Positions 21,246 to 31,624 of a stretch of DNA of 64,000 nucleotides are shown one piece after another. This DNA is from Apoderus coryli. Taxonomy: Eukaryota > Arthropoda > Insecta > Coleoptera > Attelabidae. Under the pieces are notes generated by a model, which saw only the letters and a program-made list of their open reading frames with translations, was not told where the DNA came from and searched no databases. A program made the position numbers and the translations under genes. The stretch spans positions 22,416,001-22,480,000 of the forward strand of contig OU452198.1 of NCBI GenBank assembly GCA_911728435.2, written 5' to 3'. The first letter of the stretch is position 1, and each line of letters starts with the position of its first letter.

Positions 21246-22835
21246 AGGTAATCATTTTCAAAACGAATTAATAAGTTTGTTGTCGAAAAATATTCAACAA
21301 GAGATTTTATTGTGTCTTAAAAAGGCAAAATATTTCTCAATAATTTTAGATGAAACTCCCGATGCTAGTCATACTGAACAGCTCACTGTTATAATACGAT
21401 TTGTTGATTGCGCCCCTGGAGCAGTAGAAATAAGAGAACATTTTTAGGCTTTTTTAAAGTTTTAAATACTACAGGGGAAGGGCTTTTTCATTATTTAAAA
21501 AATGAAATTTTGTCAAAATTTGAAATCGATTTAAATGATATGGGAGGGCAGGGATATGACAACGGCGCAAATATGTCTGGCAAGCATATAGGTCTTCAAG
21601 CTCAAATTAAAAATGGAAATCCTAGAGCAATGTTTGTGCCCTGTTCAGCACACACATTAAACCTGACTGTTAATGACGCTGCCAAAATTTCTTTTGAGAC
21701 TGTTGGTTTTTTTTCAATCATTCAAGAACTGTACAACTTTTTTTCTGTTTCTCCTTACAGATGGGATATTTTAAAAAAGAATATCCCTAACTTAACATTG
21801 AAATCAATAAGTGAAACTAGGTGGGAAAGCAGAAATAAAGCAATTCGTCCTCTTAGATATCAATTAGTAGAAATTTGCAATAGCCTAAAATTTTTGACAG
21901 AAGATACATCACGAGACATAAATACAAAACATAGTGTACAATCTTTATTGGATAAAATTAAGACTTTTAAATTTATTTGTTCGATTTTAATCTGGCACGA
22001 TATTTTAGGAACAATTAATATAGTAAGTAATATGCTACAAGATCCGAATAGAAACTTAAATGACTGCCATGAAGAAATTGAAGATCTAAATCTTTATTTG
22101 AACGAAAAACGGTCAGATAAAAATTTTAATTTGCTTATCAATGAAGCTAAAGGAGAAGCAGAAAAAAACGACGTAGAGCAATTATTCCCAATAGTACGAC
22201 AACGAAAAATGAAGCAACAATTTTCATATGAAAGTAGGGATGAATCTGTAGCAGATCCAGAGCAAAAATTTAAAATCGATTTTTATTTTCTAATTTTAGA
22301 TACAACCATTCAGTCTTTGCAAAGGCGGTTTGAGGGTATAAACAAATTTCAAAATTTATTTGGGTTCTTATGTAATTTTGAAAATTTAGAATCGGACTTA
22401 ATTAAAGAATCATGTGTAAATCTAGATACCGCATTGCAAGTTGAGCTTAATGGAGTGATATCTAAAGACATTGAAGGCTTAGATTTACATAATGAAATTT
22501 CAACATATAACATTCTTAATCCTAAAAATACTACTGATTCAACCTTTCCCATAGACATTTTAAATTATATAACTAAAAAAAATCTACAGTCTCTCTTTCC
22601 AAATTTATTTATAGTCTTAAGGATATATCTTACATTACCCATATCAGTAGCTTCAGGTGAAAGAAGTTTTTCTAAATTAAAACTAATAAAGAATTTTTTA
22701 AGGACATCTATGAGTCAAGAACGCCTTTCAGAGTTGGCCATTATTTCGATTGAAAATAATATTTCTGAGGCTCTTGATCATAATCAGATGATCAACGAGC
22801 TTGCATCCGTGAAAGCCAGACGCGTTTTGTTTTAG
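21246..22835 (+). pseudogene. hAT-superfamily transposase (ZMYM1-like), frameshifted
   Basis: The frame from about 21246 reads ILDETPDASHTEQLTVIIRF (first catalytic Asp), then hits a stop at 21442-21444. A one-base shift restores the frame, which runs open to 22835. It includes GGQGYDNGANMSGKHIGLQA (second catalytic Asp), FVPCSAHTLNLTVNDAA, SISETRWESR, and the C-terminal dimerisation motif SVASGERSFSKLKLIKNFLR with the catalytic-region Glu. The N-terminal zinc finger is missing; the upstream edge is the CR1 tail. The continuous part would start at a non-ATG codon, so 21408 is not a true start. A matching hAT-like terminal sequence lies at 23594-23651. Confidence 0.88.
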
Positions 22836-23011
22836 GTATAAATGTATCGTTCCTTTTTTTGTTTTGTTACAAAAACAGTATTTTTGAAACGTTTATTTTT
22901 TTATTAAAATATTACCTACCATATAAGTGGAGAAGGTTATCCATGTTTTCTCAAAGTGGTGTGGTTGTATTACGAAGTAAAACGAGCACGAAGTCAACAC
23001 CACTACTTTAT

Positions 23012-23062
23012 TATAAAGTCAGGGACTAGTTTCGGTCAATGACCATCATCAGCCTAGGTTTC
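23012..23062 (-). ncRNA. Hammerhead-ribozyme-like motif, minus-strand copy
   Basis: The mirror copy in the left arm: TCATCAG at 23046-23052 is the complement of the CTGATGA core, followed on the minus strand by the same helix II, GAAAC and GTC. The flank before the core differs (CCTAGG), so the inner half of helix I would pair while the outer half is changed. Presence of the motif on both strands follows from the inverted repeat. Confidence 0.45.
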
Positions 23063-23205
23063 GTTGTTTAACAAACTTAAGAGTTATCTCCGACAATGAT
23101 GTGCAGAGTGAGTATTAAAGTATGGAGTCATTTACATGAAATTTGGTAACGTAAAACTTGATTCAAATCAATTTATTATACAACTTTGTGTAATTGTTAA
23201 TGGTT

Positions 23206-23256
23206 TTATAATAGGCTGATGATGGTCATTGACCGAAACTAGTCCCTGACTTTATA
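23206..23256 (+). ncRNA. Hammerhead-ribozyme-like motif, plus-strand copy
   Basis: Core CTGATGA at 23216-23222, helix II GGTC/GACC (23224-23227 with 23231-23234, loop ATT), GAAA at 23235-23238, a two-base-pair helix III (AC/GT) with loop TA, and cleavage triplet GTC at 23242-23244. Helix I can form from AGG before the core with CCT after the triplet, then an internal loop and TTATAA pairing with TTATAA. One extra U sits between the core A9 and helix II, which departs from the strict consensus. Hammerheads are known in Penelope-like elements, where they process the RNA. Activity is an inference. Confidence 0.5.
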
Positions 23257-23593
23257 ATAAAGTAGTGGTGTTGACTTCGTGCTCGTTTTACTTCGTACCA
23301 TATATATATATATATATGTTTACTTTATTTACGTTAATTTTATTCTCTTTTAGGTTTATTCTGAATGTACTCCTTTTAGTTCCTACTATTTATTATATTT
23401 CATAAATAATAATGTGAATAATCGTAATGATATATTGATTATTAGTAGGTATCCTGTCTATAACGGTTTTTTTGATATACTTACCAAATAGTTTTGTGAT
23501 TTTGTTTCTTTATTTAATAAATATATATTTTGTTTTTTTGTTCAGTTTTTTACATTTTAAGTCATCGCGAAACATATTACAAAAAAAAATATG

Positions 23594-23651
23594 ACTAGGG
23601 GCACACCAAAGAAACCTGCACGTAGGCGCCAGGTACCCTAGGAACGGGCCT
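23594..23651 (+). repeat. Probable hAT 3' terminal sequence
   Basis: Ends CCTAGGAACGGGCCTG. Its complement, CAGGCCCGTTCCTAGGG, resembles the CAGGG(G)C(G)GCCCGT start of insect hAT elements that carry ZMYM1-like transposases. It lies about 760 bp after the transposase stop. No 5' partner was found, since the 5' part of the element has been lost or displaced by the CR1 insertion. Confidence 0.45.
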
Positions 23652-23654
23652 GAC

Positions 23655-24000
23655 TATAACACATACTATACTTCCACAGACACAAACGGCAATAGAAAAT
23701 ATTGGTATTAAACTAGCCTCGGGACTCGTTAATTTCAGCATACAATTCTCCAAACCGACGAATAACTAGCCACGAACTCGATAATCTCTTTGCATTAGGT
23801 AATAGGGTTTTATTATTTGGGGATTTAAATTGCAAACATACTCAGTGGAACAACATTAGTAATAACTACAACAGTGTCACACTACAAGAGTACATCAATG
23901 ATAATAACATACAAGTTTTATACACAAACTCACCTACTCACATACCAGATAACAGAAATCGACCTAGCACTTTAGACATACTACTGAACAAAAATTATAA
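23655..24000 (+). pseudogene. Jockey-clade non-LTR element: endonuclease part
   Basis: Frames on the plus strand read AIENIGIKLASGLVNFSIQF, then LFGDLNCKHTQWN (the endonuclease GD-N motif) at about 23815-23855, and SPTHIPDNRNRPSTLDILL at about 23930-23985. This is the second half of the apurinic-like endonuclease. A stop lies between the first and second segments. Coding is interrupted at 24000 by the Penelope-like insertion and picks up at 27143 with TLNELNSDHNPIVF, the last endonuclease motif. Confidence 0.8.
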
Positions 24001-24136
24001 TTTTAGTAATGGCTTTTTCTTGAACCTTGTTACAGTTTTTTATTCTTTTTCTTTCTTGGGTTTTAAGGTTCTTCTAAGCAATTTTTTTTTCCTTTTGAAA
24101 TATGTTTATTTCAATGTCACATTACGTACTACGTTT
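24001..24136 (-). repeat. Inverted copy of the Penelope 5' terminal region
   Basis: Reverse complement of 25759-25894 with few differences. The inner end (24121-24136, ATTACGTACTACGTTT) stops at the GAAAC of the hammerhead-like core, so the inverted piece begins within a few bases of the predicted cleavage site. Confidence 0.85.
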
Positions 24137-25266
24137 GGCCTGAAATATGTAAATTTACTGATATCCCTCTCAATGAATTCAAGGAAGATCTACGTTTTAC
24201 TCTCACCTCAACATACTTCGATTTCCAACAAAAAATGTACAAACAAATTAACGGTGTAGCCATGGGTGCATCAATTTCAAGTGTGGTGGCCCAAATAGTC
24301 ATGGAAGACCTTGAAACCAAAATAATAAACTCATTAAAAATCAAACCGGTAATTTTCTACCGATATGTAGGTGATTGTATAGCCCTAGTACCAGCCAATC
24401 AAATAGAACATATAAAAAATGCATTTAATTATTCATACCATCCAAGTTTAAAATTCACAATAGAAGTAGAAACTAACAACACTATAAATTTTCTAGACCT
24501 TACCCTACTTAAAACTGAAAACAAAATAAAAACAAAATGGTATACTAAACCGACCTGGTCTGAACGTTACACAAATTTTCTCTCAAACCACCCTTTTAAT
24601 AAAAAAAAAAGTGTTGTAATAGGATTGGCTGACAGGGCTATTAAACTTACCGATCCTGAGTATAGAACAGAAACACTAAACAAAGCCAAGTCTGCATTAT
24701 ATAAGAACAACTACCCAAAACAATTAGTACAAAAAATAGTCAAAAAACGCATTCACAAATTCTACAATGACAATATCACCAACCATAATAAAACTAACAC
24801 AGCCAAAAAGTATGCTTCACTACCGTGTATACATGGTCTATCAGAAAATCTCAGCAATAAATTAAAAAAACATAAGATAACAGTCTGTAACAAAAACACA
24901 AATACATTGAAGACTTCAATATACACAAAGCTGAAATCTAAAACACCAGTATTGAAGAATACCCATGTAGTATACAACATACCATGCAAAGACTGTAATG
25001 CTACATACATCGGACAAACAAAACAATACTTAGAAAAAAGGTTGGCTAATCACAAAAACCCTAACTCAGGACAAACAGCACTGAAGAAACATTCCCAATC
25101 ACACAACCATCAATTTGACTTTGACAGTACCACAATACTAACAAAAGAACATGACAGACGAAAAAGAGAAATATTGGAAATGATTCACATAAAAAACAAC
25201 ACGAACAGCATTAATGATAAAACAGACATACAATTTCTTAGCCAAATTTATAATAATATCATATAA
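24137..25266 (+). pseudogene. Penelope-like reverse transcriptase 3' half plus GIY-YIG endonuclease
   Basis: The reading frame is open from about 24140 to 25266. It starts after the first catalytic motif, includes QKMYKQINGVAMGASIS (motif B), and has YVGD at about residue 45 of the 24235-25266 part, where active enzymes have YVDD or YADD. One catalytic aspartate is therefore lost. INFLDLTL and the GLADRAIKL/YRTETLN region follow. The C-terminal domain is a GIY-YIG nuclease: VVYNIPCKDCNATYIGQTKQ near residues 247-266, R at about 270, and a CCHH-like Cys/His setting (IPCKDC). It would prime and cut at the target. The fragment is inactive. Confidence 0.88.
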
Positions 25267-25737
25267 CATGGCACACTGGCAATCAACAACTAACCAAAAA
25301 TTTAAATGTATGTCCTCTAAGTTAATAAGTAAAAAACATCACTATCCATAAAACAAAAAAAAAAAAGAACTTCTAATACATCCCTTGTAAACGATGTGGT
25401 AGTTGGCTGATAAAGTGGTAAAATAAAATATATAAAAGGAAAAAAAAACTCCAACTGATACCTATGTGTGCATACACATCAATGAATAAAAATTTTCATT
25501 CTAACAAAATACCCACTAAAAGTGGTATATTCCACAGAATCATGCGATGTTGGTAAGGTAAAAACAAAAAATTCAAAATAGAAAATAATTTAAAGAATAT
25601 TATATGTAACTGTGTATGTGTTTTATATATTACCTTTTTACATTGAATGTTGTTGTGATGTAGTGTAAATGTACCACTTACTTGTTTATTTTTAATTCTG
25701 TTTACAAAAAAAAAATTTTTTTAGAAACGAGATGTAC

Positions 25738-25775
25738 CTGAGGAAGGCGAATAAGCCGAAACGTAGTACGTAATG
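25738..25775 (+). ncRNA. Degenerate hammerhead-like motif of the Penelope-like element
   Basis: CTGAGGA at 25738-25744 fits the C-U-G-A-N-G-A core. One extra A follows, then GGC/GCC as helix II (loop GAATAA), GAAAC at 25758-25762, and GTA as a possible cleavage triplet at 25766-25768. The extra base after the core mirrors the motif at 23216. Helix I pairing is weak (3 bp at best), so activity is doubtful. Position in the terminal region fits the family. Confidence 0.4.
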
Positions 25776-25894
25776 TGACATTGAAATCAACATATTTCAA
25801 AAGGAAAAAAAATTTTGCTTAGAAGAACCTTAAAACCCAAGAAAGAAAAAGAATAAAAAACTGTAACAAGGTTCAAGAAAAAGCCATTACTAAA
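25759..25894 (+). repeat. Penelope terminal region, direct copy
   Basis: Lies between the 3' half and the 5' half of the Penelope-like sequences, as expected of the terminal repeat joining two tandem copies. Its inverted duplicate is at 24001-24136. Confidence 0.8.
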
Positions 25895-25905
25895 ATACAT
25901 ATGAC

Positions 25906-27142
25906 ATGGGTGAAAATATGTCGGCATCTATCTTCAGATCCATCGAACAACATCATGATGAGCATACTACAAGTAAATGTAAGCAATATTCAAATTGTTT
26001 AAAAAAAATTGCCAACCAAAAAAATAGAAGAATTTTTTTACTTCGATGCAGAAACGAAAACTTGCAACCAGCATTTTTAAGTAAACTAAATGTAGAACAC
26101 CTAAAACCTACCAATGTAAACTTGCAACATCGTTTTGAAAATGTTTTGAATGAGTTCAAACTAAATATATTAAACAACCTCATATCAGACAACTACTATA
26201 ACCTAAAAGACCTCATAAAAACAAAAGATCTTTTAAAAAATTACATACATGCAACTTTGTCAGACCCTATTTTAACGTCTTTTCTCTGCCACGAGGATGA
26301 AAAATATGAACAACTTTTTCAAAATATAAAACAAAAAAACCTCAAAAAAATGTATGCTTTACAAAAATCAAAACCTCAATCAATCCCAATACAGACGAAT
26401 TTCATTGAAAACTTAACAAATATTACAATACCAACAGAAGTTCAAAGTATTTTAGCGTTGGGTCCAAATTTTGCTATAACACCAGAATCATTAGATAATA
26501 AAGATTGTCACCAAATCATATCTTGTGTCGAAAAAGCAATAACAAATTTTAACACCTCAGAGAAAAATGATATTAGACTTGAAATTAACAACACAATTAC
26601 AAACCATAAAAGACGTAACCAAAGACAGACGAACAAAACTAATACACAACTACAAAACAAATTTAAAAAAACGAGAACCTTTCCCAAAAAAACCATCGTG
26701 ATATTGTGATCCTGTTACCAGACAAGTCAAATGAAACTGTCATTATGACTCAGAATGAATATATACAAAAAATGGAAAACTTATTAAACGACAACTCGAC
26801 ATACGAACACATTAGCAATGACCCAACAAACAGGTACCAAAACAAACACAACAGTATTATAAAAAAAATGGGAAGACAAGGGTTATATATCACCAACAAC
26901 AGCGTCCAAACTAAAAATATATAATGCACTACCACCAAAAATATATGGACTCCCAAAACTACATAAAGCTAACATACCTTTAAGGCCCATTGTATCATGT
27001 ACCCAGGCACCCACAAAACCACTTTCCGATTACCTAAAATCCATCTTAAATAACATTATAAACAAAAACGATTACTATATTAAAGATTCCTTTGATTTCA
27101 AAAACAAACTTAACAACATAATAATCCCAAAAGACCACTCAC
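25906..27142 (+). pseudogene. Penelope-like element 5' half: N-terminal region and start of reverse transcriptase
   Basis: Starts with ATG at 25906. The first 267 codons are the poorly conserved N-terminal region. The frame then shifts at an A-run (about 26688-26694) into ILLPDKSNETVIM. A second shift occurs at an A-run near 26862, leading into PPKIYGLPKLHKANIPLRPI at about 26938-26997, the signature fingers motif of Penelope reverse transcriptases. IKDSFDFKNKLNNIIIPKDH follows. It ends just before the first catalytic aspartate, at the junction with Jockey sequence. Both frameshifts fall in homopolymers, so sequencing error is possible. Confidence 0.85.
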
Positions 27143-28400
27143 TAAACGAACACTGAACGAGCTGAATAGCGATCACAACCCAATAGTTTTTCAAGTCAGT
27201 CATCAAATAATAAACAAAGATGAGATATCCCGATTTGTATATGAGCGACTGGAAAAGATATAGACAACTACTAGACCGCGAAATAACTCTAACAAGCAAT
27301 ATAAGTACTAAAGAGGACATCGACATATATGTGGACCGGCTTACAACTATAATGCAAAGGGCTAGGAACAAAATTGCCAAACTTGTCAAACCAAAACCTG
27401 CTGAAGATCGACTGCCTTCAGAAATTATTAATCTAATAAAACTGAAAAATAAAGTTAGGAAAAGTGGCATAGACATAGACAAACAATAGACGGACAGAGA
27501 ATACGGGACTTACAAACAACTATAGCCGACAAAATAAAAATACATAAAAACGTCATCTGGAAACATAAGCTAAGATCGCTTAACACAAAAGACAATTCAC
27601 TGTGGAAACTCACTCGCTGTTTGAAACGAGAAATACACTTAAAATTCTAACATTAATAACAAACGGCAGTGAAAGTGTGACAGATCGACAAAAAACAGAA
27701 ACATTAGCTAATCAACTTTACCGAATACATACACCTCTTCCAAATTCAATGCCGGAACACAACAATATCGAAGCCCAAGACTCCAACATCCACGCCAGTA
27801 CAACAATCCCGACCAATATCCCGAAAAATATATTGACCACCCCTGGGGAAGTCAGGAAAATAATAATAAAATTACCAAACAACAAGGCACCAGGTCCCGA
27901 TGGCATTGATAATAATATATAATAATATAATATAATAATAATAGTGGATAATATTCTAATAAAAAATCTGAGCAGAAAAAGTATAGTACTGCTAACTAAT
28001 ATTATCAATTGTATTATAAAATTTCAATATTTTCCTATTAAATGGAAAGAGGCTATTATCATTCCACTACCAAAACCTGACAAACCAATAATTGATCCTA
28101 ATAGCTACAGACCGATCTCACTTTTAAATTCCATGTCCAAAGTAGCCGAAAAAGTATTGCTAACAAGACTTGACGCAACTGACAAAAAACTAAGACATCT
28201 AATGAACAGTTTGGTTTTAGGAAAGGACATAACACAGTACTATTGACATCAAAAATTGTTCATGACGTTAAATTACCATTTAATCAGAACCTTGTAACAG
28301 ACCTTCTTCTCCTAGATATGGAAAAAGCAAGGACTTCTGACAAAACTCCAGACCTTGAAATTCCCTTTATCACATTAATTAAATCCACTTTATCACATTA
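27143..28400 (+). pseudogene. Jockey-clade element: endonuclease end to early reverse transcriptase
   Basis: Picks up with TLNELNSDHNPIVFQV (endonuclease SDH motif). It passes through a linker with several frames (27220-27489 and 27600-27922), NNKAPGPDGIDN near 27880, then PLPKPDKPIIDPNSYRPISL near 28067-28127 (motif 2) and an interrupted GFG-type segment near 28205. At 28316-28324 the L-L-D-M-E-K-A segment stands where the catalytic L-D-x-x-K-A-F motif is expected; the aspartate is kept but the spacing is damaged. A 21-bp tandem duplication occurs at about 28362-28404. Not functional. Confidence 0.75.
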
Positions 28401-28547
28401 ATTAAATCAAAGAATATATACCGGAAGATAAGTGTAGAATCATATAAAATAGGGTTATCACCATACACTTTGATGAAATTATTTGTTGACATGCCGCAAC
28501 GACTTAACTAACCATTATTTGTAGGAAAAACTTACTTTTTTTTTGCA

Positions 28548-28618
28548 ACCCTCAATGACTTTTTTCATAAATAAAACTACCACAAAACGACTGGGAAATC
28601 CCAAAGGGATTTCTTGTA
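28548..28618 (+). mobile_element. Terminal scrap of the hairpin-ended element
   Basis: 71 bp match the hairpin end of the larger elements at 35070 (inverted) and 59839-59909 (same orientation): ACCCTCAATGACTTTTTTC..., then the hairpin GAAATCCC-AAA-GGGATTTC at 28595-28613, ending TTGTA. It lies within the Jockey coding region, replacing the palm between motifs A and B. The left edge of the non-Jockey insert is unclear (somewhere from 28385). Confidence 0.7.
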
Positions 28619-28621
28619 CTA

Positions 28622-29475
28622 AATAATAGAACCTATAAAGTGCGCATAAACAATACCTACTCAAGACCTAGGTCACTAAGAGCAGGAGTACCCCAGGGTA
28701 CGGTTTTAGCTCCAAAATTATATACATTATACACTTCCGACATTCCTAAACATCCACACACAAAGATCGCCCTATATGCAGACGATACAGCAGTATACTC
28801 CCAAAGCTTTCATGCAAACACAGCTAACAGACACATACGATTACACCTGAAGGACCTAGAACGCTATTATGAAACATGGAAAGTAAAAATTAACCCAACC
28901 AAAACCGAACAAATTATACTCACGAAGAAGCGAAAAAACATAACAATATTTGAAAAACTTAAAATCAACAATATAACAATAGAGCCCAAAACAACCCCCG
29001 GCGCCCATCTTGGGGTCAAGATAAAAGATTATGTTTTAAAGCAAACACCAGTCACTCAATACAGAAAGCGTATGCAGCAGTTCACAAGCTATATCCCCTC
29101 ATAAACAAGAATAGCGTTCTAACCACAGACAACAAACTGGCTATTTACAAAACTATAACCCGACCCATTATGACTTATGCGGCGCCAGTCTGGTGCGGAA
29201 TGAGTAACACACAAAAGCAAAGACTCCAGGTTATGCAAAATAAGATTCTAAGACATGCCACGAACAGCGACAGATATACAAGAATAACAGACTTACACAG
29301 GACTGCAAAAATGCAATACGTTACTTACTACATACAAGAAACATCACAAAAATTTTATACGACACAAATATTAAAATCACCTTTGACCAGATGTATAACG
29401 ACATACAGACAAGGAGACAGAGATTTCAAACATAAACTAATTTACCAGAACTTGCGATTATATCAGACACACTAA
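28622..29475 (+). pseudogene. Jockey-clade reverse transcriptase, second half
   Basis: Reads RINNTYSRPRSLRAGVPQGT near 28643-28702 (motif B), then ALYADDTAVYSQSFHA near 28771-28818 with the catalytic YADD intact, WKVKINPTKTEQIILTKKRK, and, after a one-base shift at about 29100, the thumb with TYAAPVWCGMSNTQKQRLQ near 29173 and the C-terminal tail to the stop at 29474. Composition and motif order are those of the Jockey clade. The protein is broken by the insert at 28.4-28.6 kb and by the shift. Confidence 0.85.
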
Positions 29476-30679
29476 ACCCTAAGTAACCTAAAAGCGACTC
29501 CACACGTCAGTGAGATTTACATGCTCTTAAAGTAGGTTTTTTACAATATTTTTCCTACATAATAACCCAAAAAGCCAGAATTACCTACAGCCAAAATGCA
29601 AGTGACTGCTAGCAAAGATTAATCTACACAATAGATAGTCAGCCCAATGCATTAAAATCAGAACATCTCTAAGTATGCCTGCCACTACGTGGCGTAGACT
29701 AGCGTGTAAAGCATAGAGCAGTATTGTCACAGCCAGAAACCGTTTTGTAGTTTATTAATATCAGAAACAAAACGCAACGTATAACAATTATTTAGATCAT
29801 TTGCAACAGATATGCACCGGCAATGCTGTATTGTCAGAGAGAGAAATTGATGAAATTCTGTATTAATCTGGAGGGGATACGCAGGGAGGGTAGAAAAAAA
29901 AACAAGCGAATGTGGTGTGTGTCGTGCTGTTGCCAATTCGTCGGTAAAAGAAACACACAGGGTGATTTATTACAAGTACAGTATTGAAATAAAAGCCTAA
30001 TCTCTATGAATTAAATTTAATATAATAATATTTAATCCATGTCATACATGTTTCAAGACTAGACCAGTCCCATGATCAGTGGCGAACAATCGTTAAATGA
30101 AAAGCTTTTAGATAGAAACATACTTTTGACTAAATATTTCACGTAGACAATGTGGCAAAGATGTAACAAGATTGTTCTAGATCTTATAATACCTATAATA
30201 AAAAAATTATCAGTGCTACCTATATTATATTAGGTATACCTATTATAATAGTCTGTGTCTTCATCAGGTATAAGTTCCTCTTTATCGGTTTAGGTACTTA
30301 AATTTTACTTGTTTTTAATGTTTCTTCGGGTAAATAATAAGTTCGGTAGGAATAGGGCTTTGGGTATGAAACAAAAAAGATAGAAAATAGGAATTTGATA
30401 TAGGGGTAGTTCTAAGCATTTACAAGTTTGTGACGTGTAGCGATTTTCGATGCCGCCCCCGGAGGTATACATGAGGGCGGCGCAATGCCGTTTTAAATAT
30501 CTCGTTTCGCTTTCTTGGAAAATAAAAAATTATAACTGATAACTGAAACTTAGTACTTAATACGTGGGCGTAAGAGGTAAGCTCACTTCACAGGTCTCTA
30601 TTAATGAAAGAAAGTTAACATTTTGAGCATCTGCGTAAAATTAAATGTATCCGTTTGGTGGGTAGTTTTGATTACAATA

Positions 30680-30753
30680 AGTCGGTGCCAAGCCCAAGCC
30701 CGAAACAAAATAAATCTATATTTACCTACTACCTATTTGGCTTGGTACCGACT
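30680..30753. repeat. Short hairpin
   Basis: AGTCGGTGCCAAGCC at 30680-30694 pairs with GGCTTGGTACCGACT at 30739-30753 with one mismatch. Confidence 0.6.
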
Positions 30754-31199
30754 ATTATGTGCATTGTTGTCTTTTGAATGATATTTGTATTTTGTTATTT
30801 TTCGTATTTTTTATTAGTTCTTTTGACAGCTCTGGTGTCATCAATACACCTGTATCCCGAATTGCACCAAATTGCGATGCTATTGAACAAGCATATAATC
30901 CTAAATATAATATTCTTTTTGAACTACCTGTATCTCGAAAACCAAGCCGTAGCGGACCCATGTACATATGAAATTTGTATCTTAAAATTAGTCAAAGAAT
31001 CACCCTTTAAAGTTTGTACAAGTACTTATGCAACACCCTGTATACATAGATACTTTGATTTGCAATTTGCAAATCTGTCAAACTAGGTAATGCTGTTTTT
31101 TTTTTATTTACTTTCAAATATGGTGTTATGTAATTGTAATCAAATTAAATGTTTGGGGATGATATTTACGAGTTTTATTTTTTTATATAGAGAAACTGT

Positions 31200-31500
31200 T
31201 ATTCAGTTTTTAAGGATCAATCTGAAGCAGACGATTGTACTTGTTAAAACATGAAAAAAGTTATTGTCGTGATACTTTTAACACCCTGTTGGTGGGTTTT
31301 TAAAGCTTTTTACGAAACGTGTTAACAATACAATCTACATAAATCGTTAGTTTTTTAAAGTAAAAATGTGCATAAAAAAGTTAGGGTGGCATTTCACGCC
31401 TGTATGCCCCTTTAATTTACCCGCCTCTGAGATTTATTTTCTCATAATGTTAACGACAAGTTGAATCTGCTGTTTGAGTTTGATCCTTAAAACTGAATCA
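31200..31500. repeat. Inverted repeat, ~45-bp imperfect arms
   Basis: TATTCAGTTTTTAAGGATCA near 31200 is complementary to the stretch ending GATCCTTAAAACTGAATCA at 31482-31500. The arms continue inward with mismatches and an insert. Probably a foldback repeat. Confidence 0.55.
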
Positions 31501-31588
31501 GGTAATAACCGGAAGTCCTATCTATAACGCCAAATTTCGTTAATTTAAATATAACTTTTTGATGCATCCTTATATCCGAAATTTAAAA

Positions 31589-31624
31589 TTAAATGACTAA
31601 AATAATATTATTTTAGTCATTTAA
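31589..31624. repeat. Perfect 36-bp palindrome
   Basis: Centred between 31606 and 31607, half-site TTAAATGACTAAAATAAT. No loop. Confidence 0.8.

Larger units (their letters stand above)
22971..23297. mobile_element. Inverted-repeat Penelope-like terminal element
   Basis: Arms 22971-23056 and 23212-23297 are 86-bp reverse complements, apparently exact. They enclose 155 bp with no coding capacity. Each arm ends inward with a hammerhead-like core (CTGATGA ... GAAAC), typical of the terminal repeats of Penelope-like elements. The element sits in the 3' part of the hAT element and is followed by a TA run at 23300-23317. Confidence 0.75.
24001..27142 (+). mobile_element. Rearranged Penelope-like element inserted in the Jockey element
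   Basis: Order from left to right: a 136-bp fragment inverted relative to 25759-25894; a Penelope-like 3' half (reverse-transcriptase end plus GIY-YIG); its 3' region with a hammerhead-like motif; then a 5' half that stops in the middle of the reverse transcriptase at about 27140. Together the two halves nearly make one element in permuted order, lacking about 50 codons around the first catalytic motif. The flanks on both sides are the split Jockey endonuclease. Confidence 0.8.

Noticed and set aside
21408..21440. Start of the hAT frame at 21408
   Set aside because: The codon is TTG and the true coding sequence continues upstream in another frame; the apparent start is a frameshift artefact.
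29727..29936. 69-codon minus-strand frame
   Set aside because: No recognisable motif and AT-driven composition.
30755..31086. Overlapping frames on both strands
   Set aside because: No motifs; mutual shadows in a dispersed-repeat-like region.
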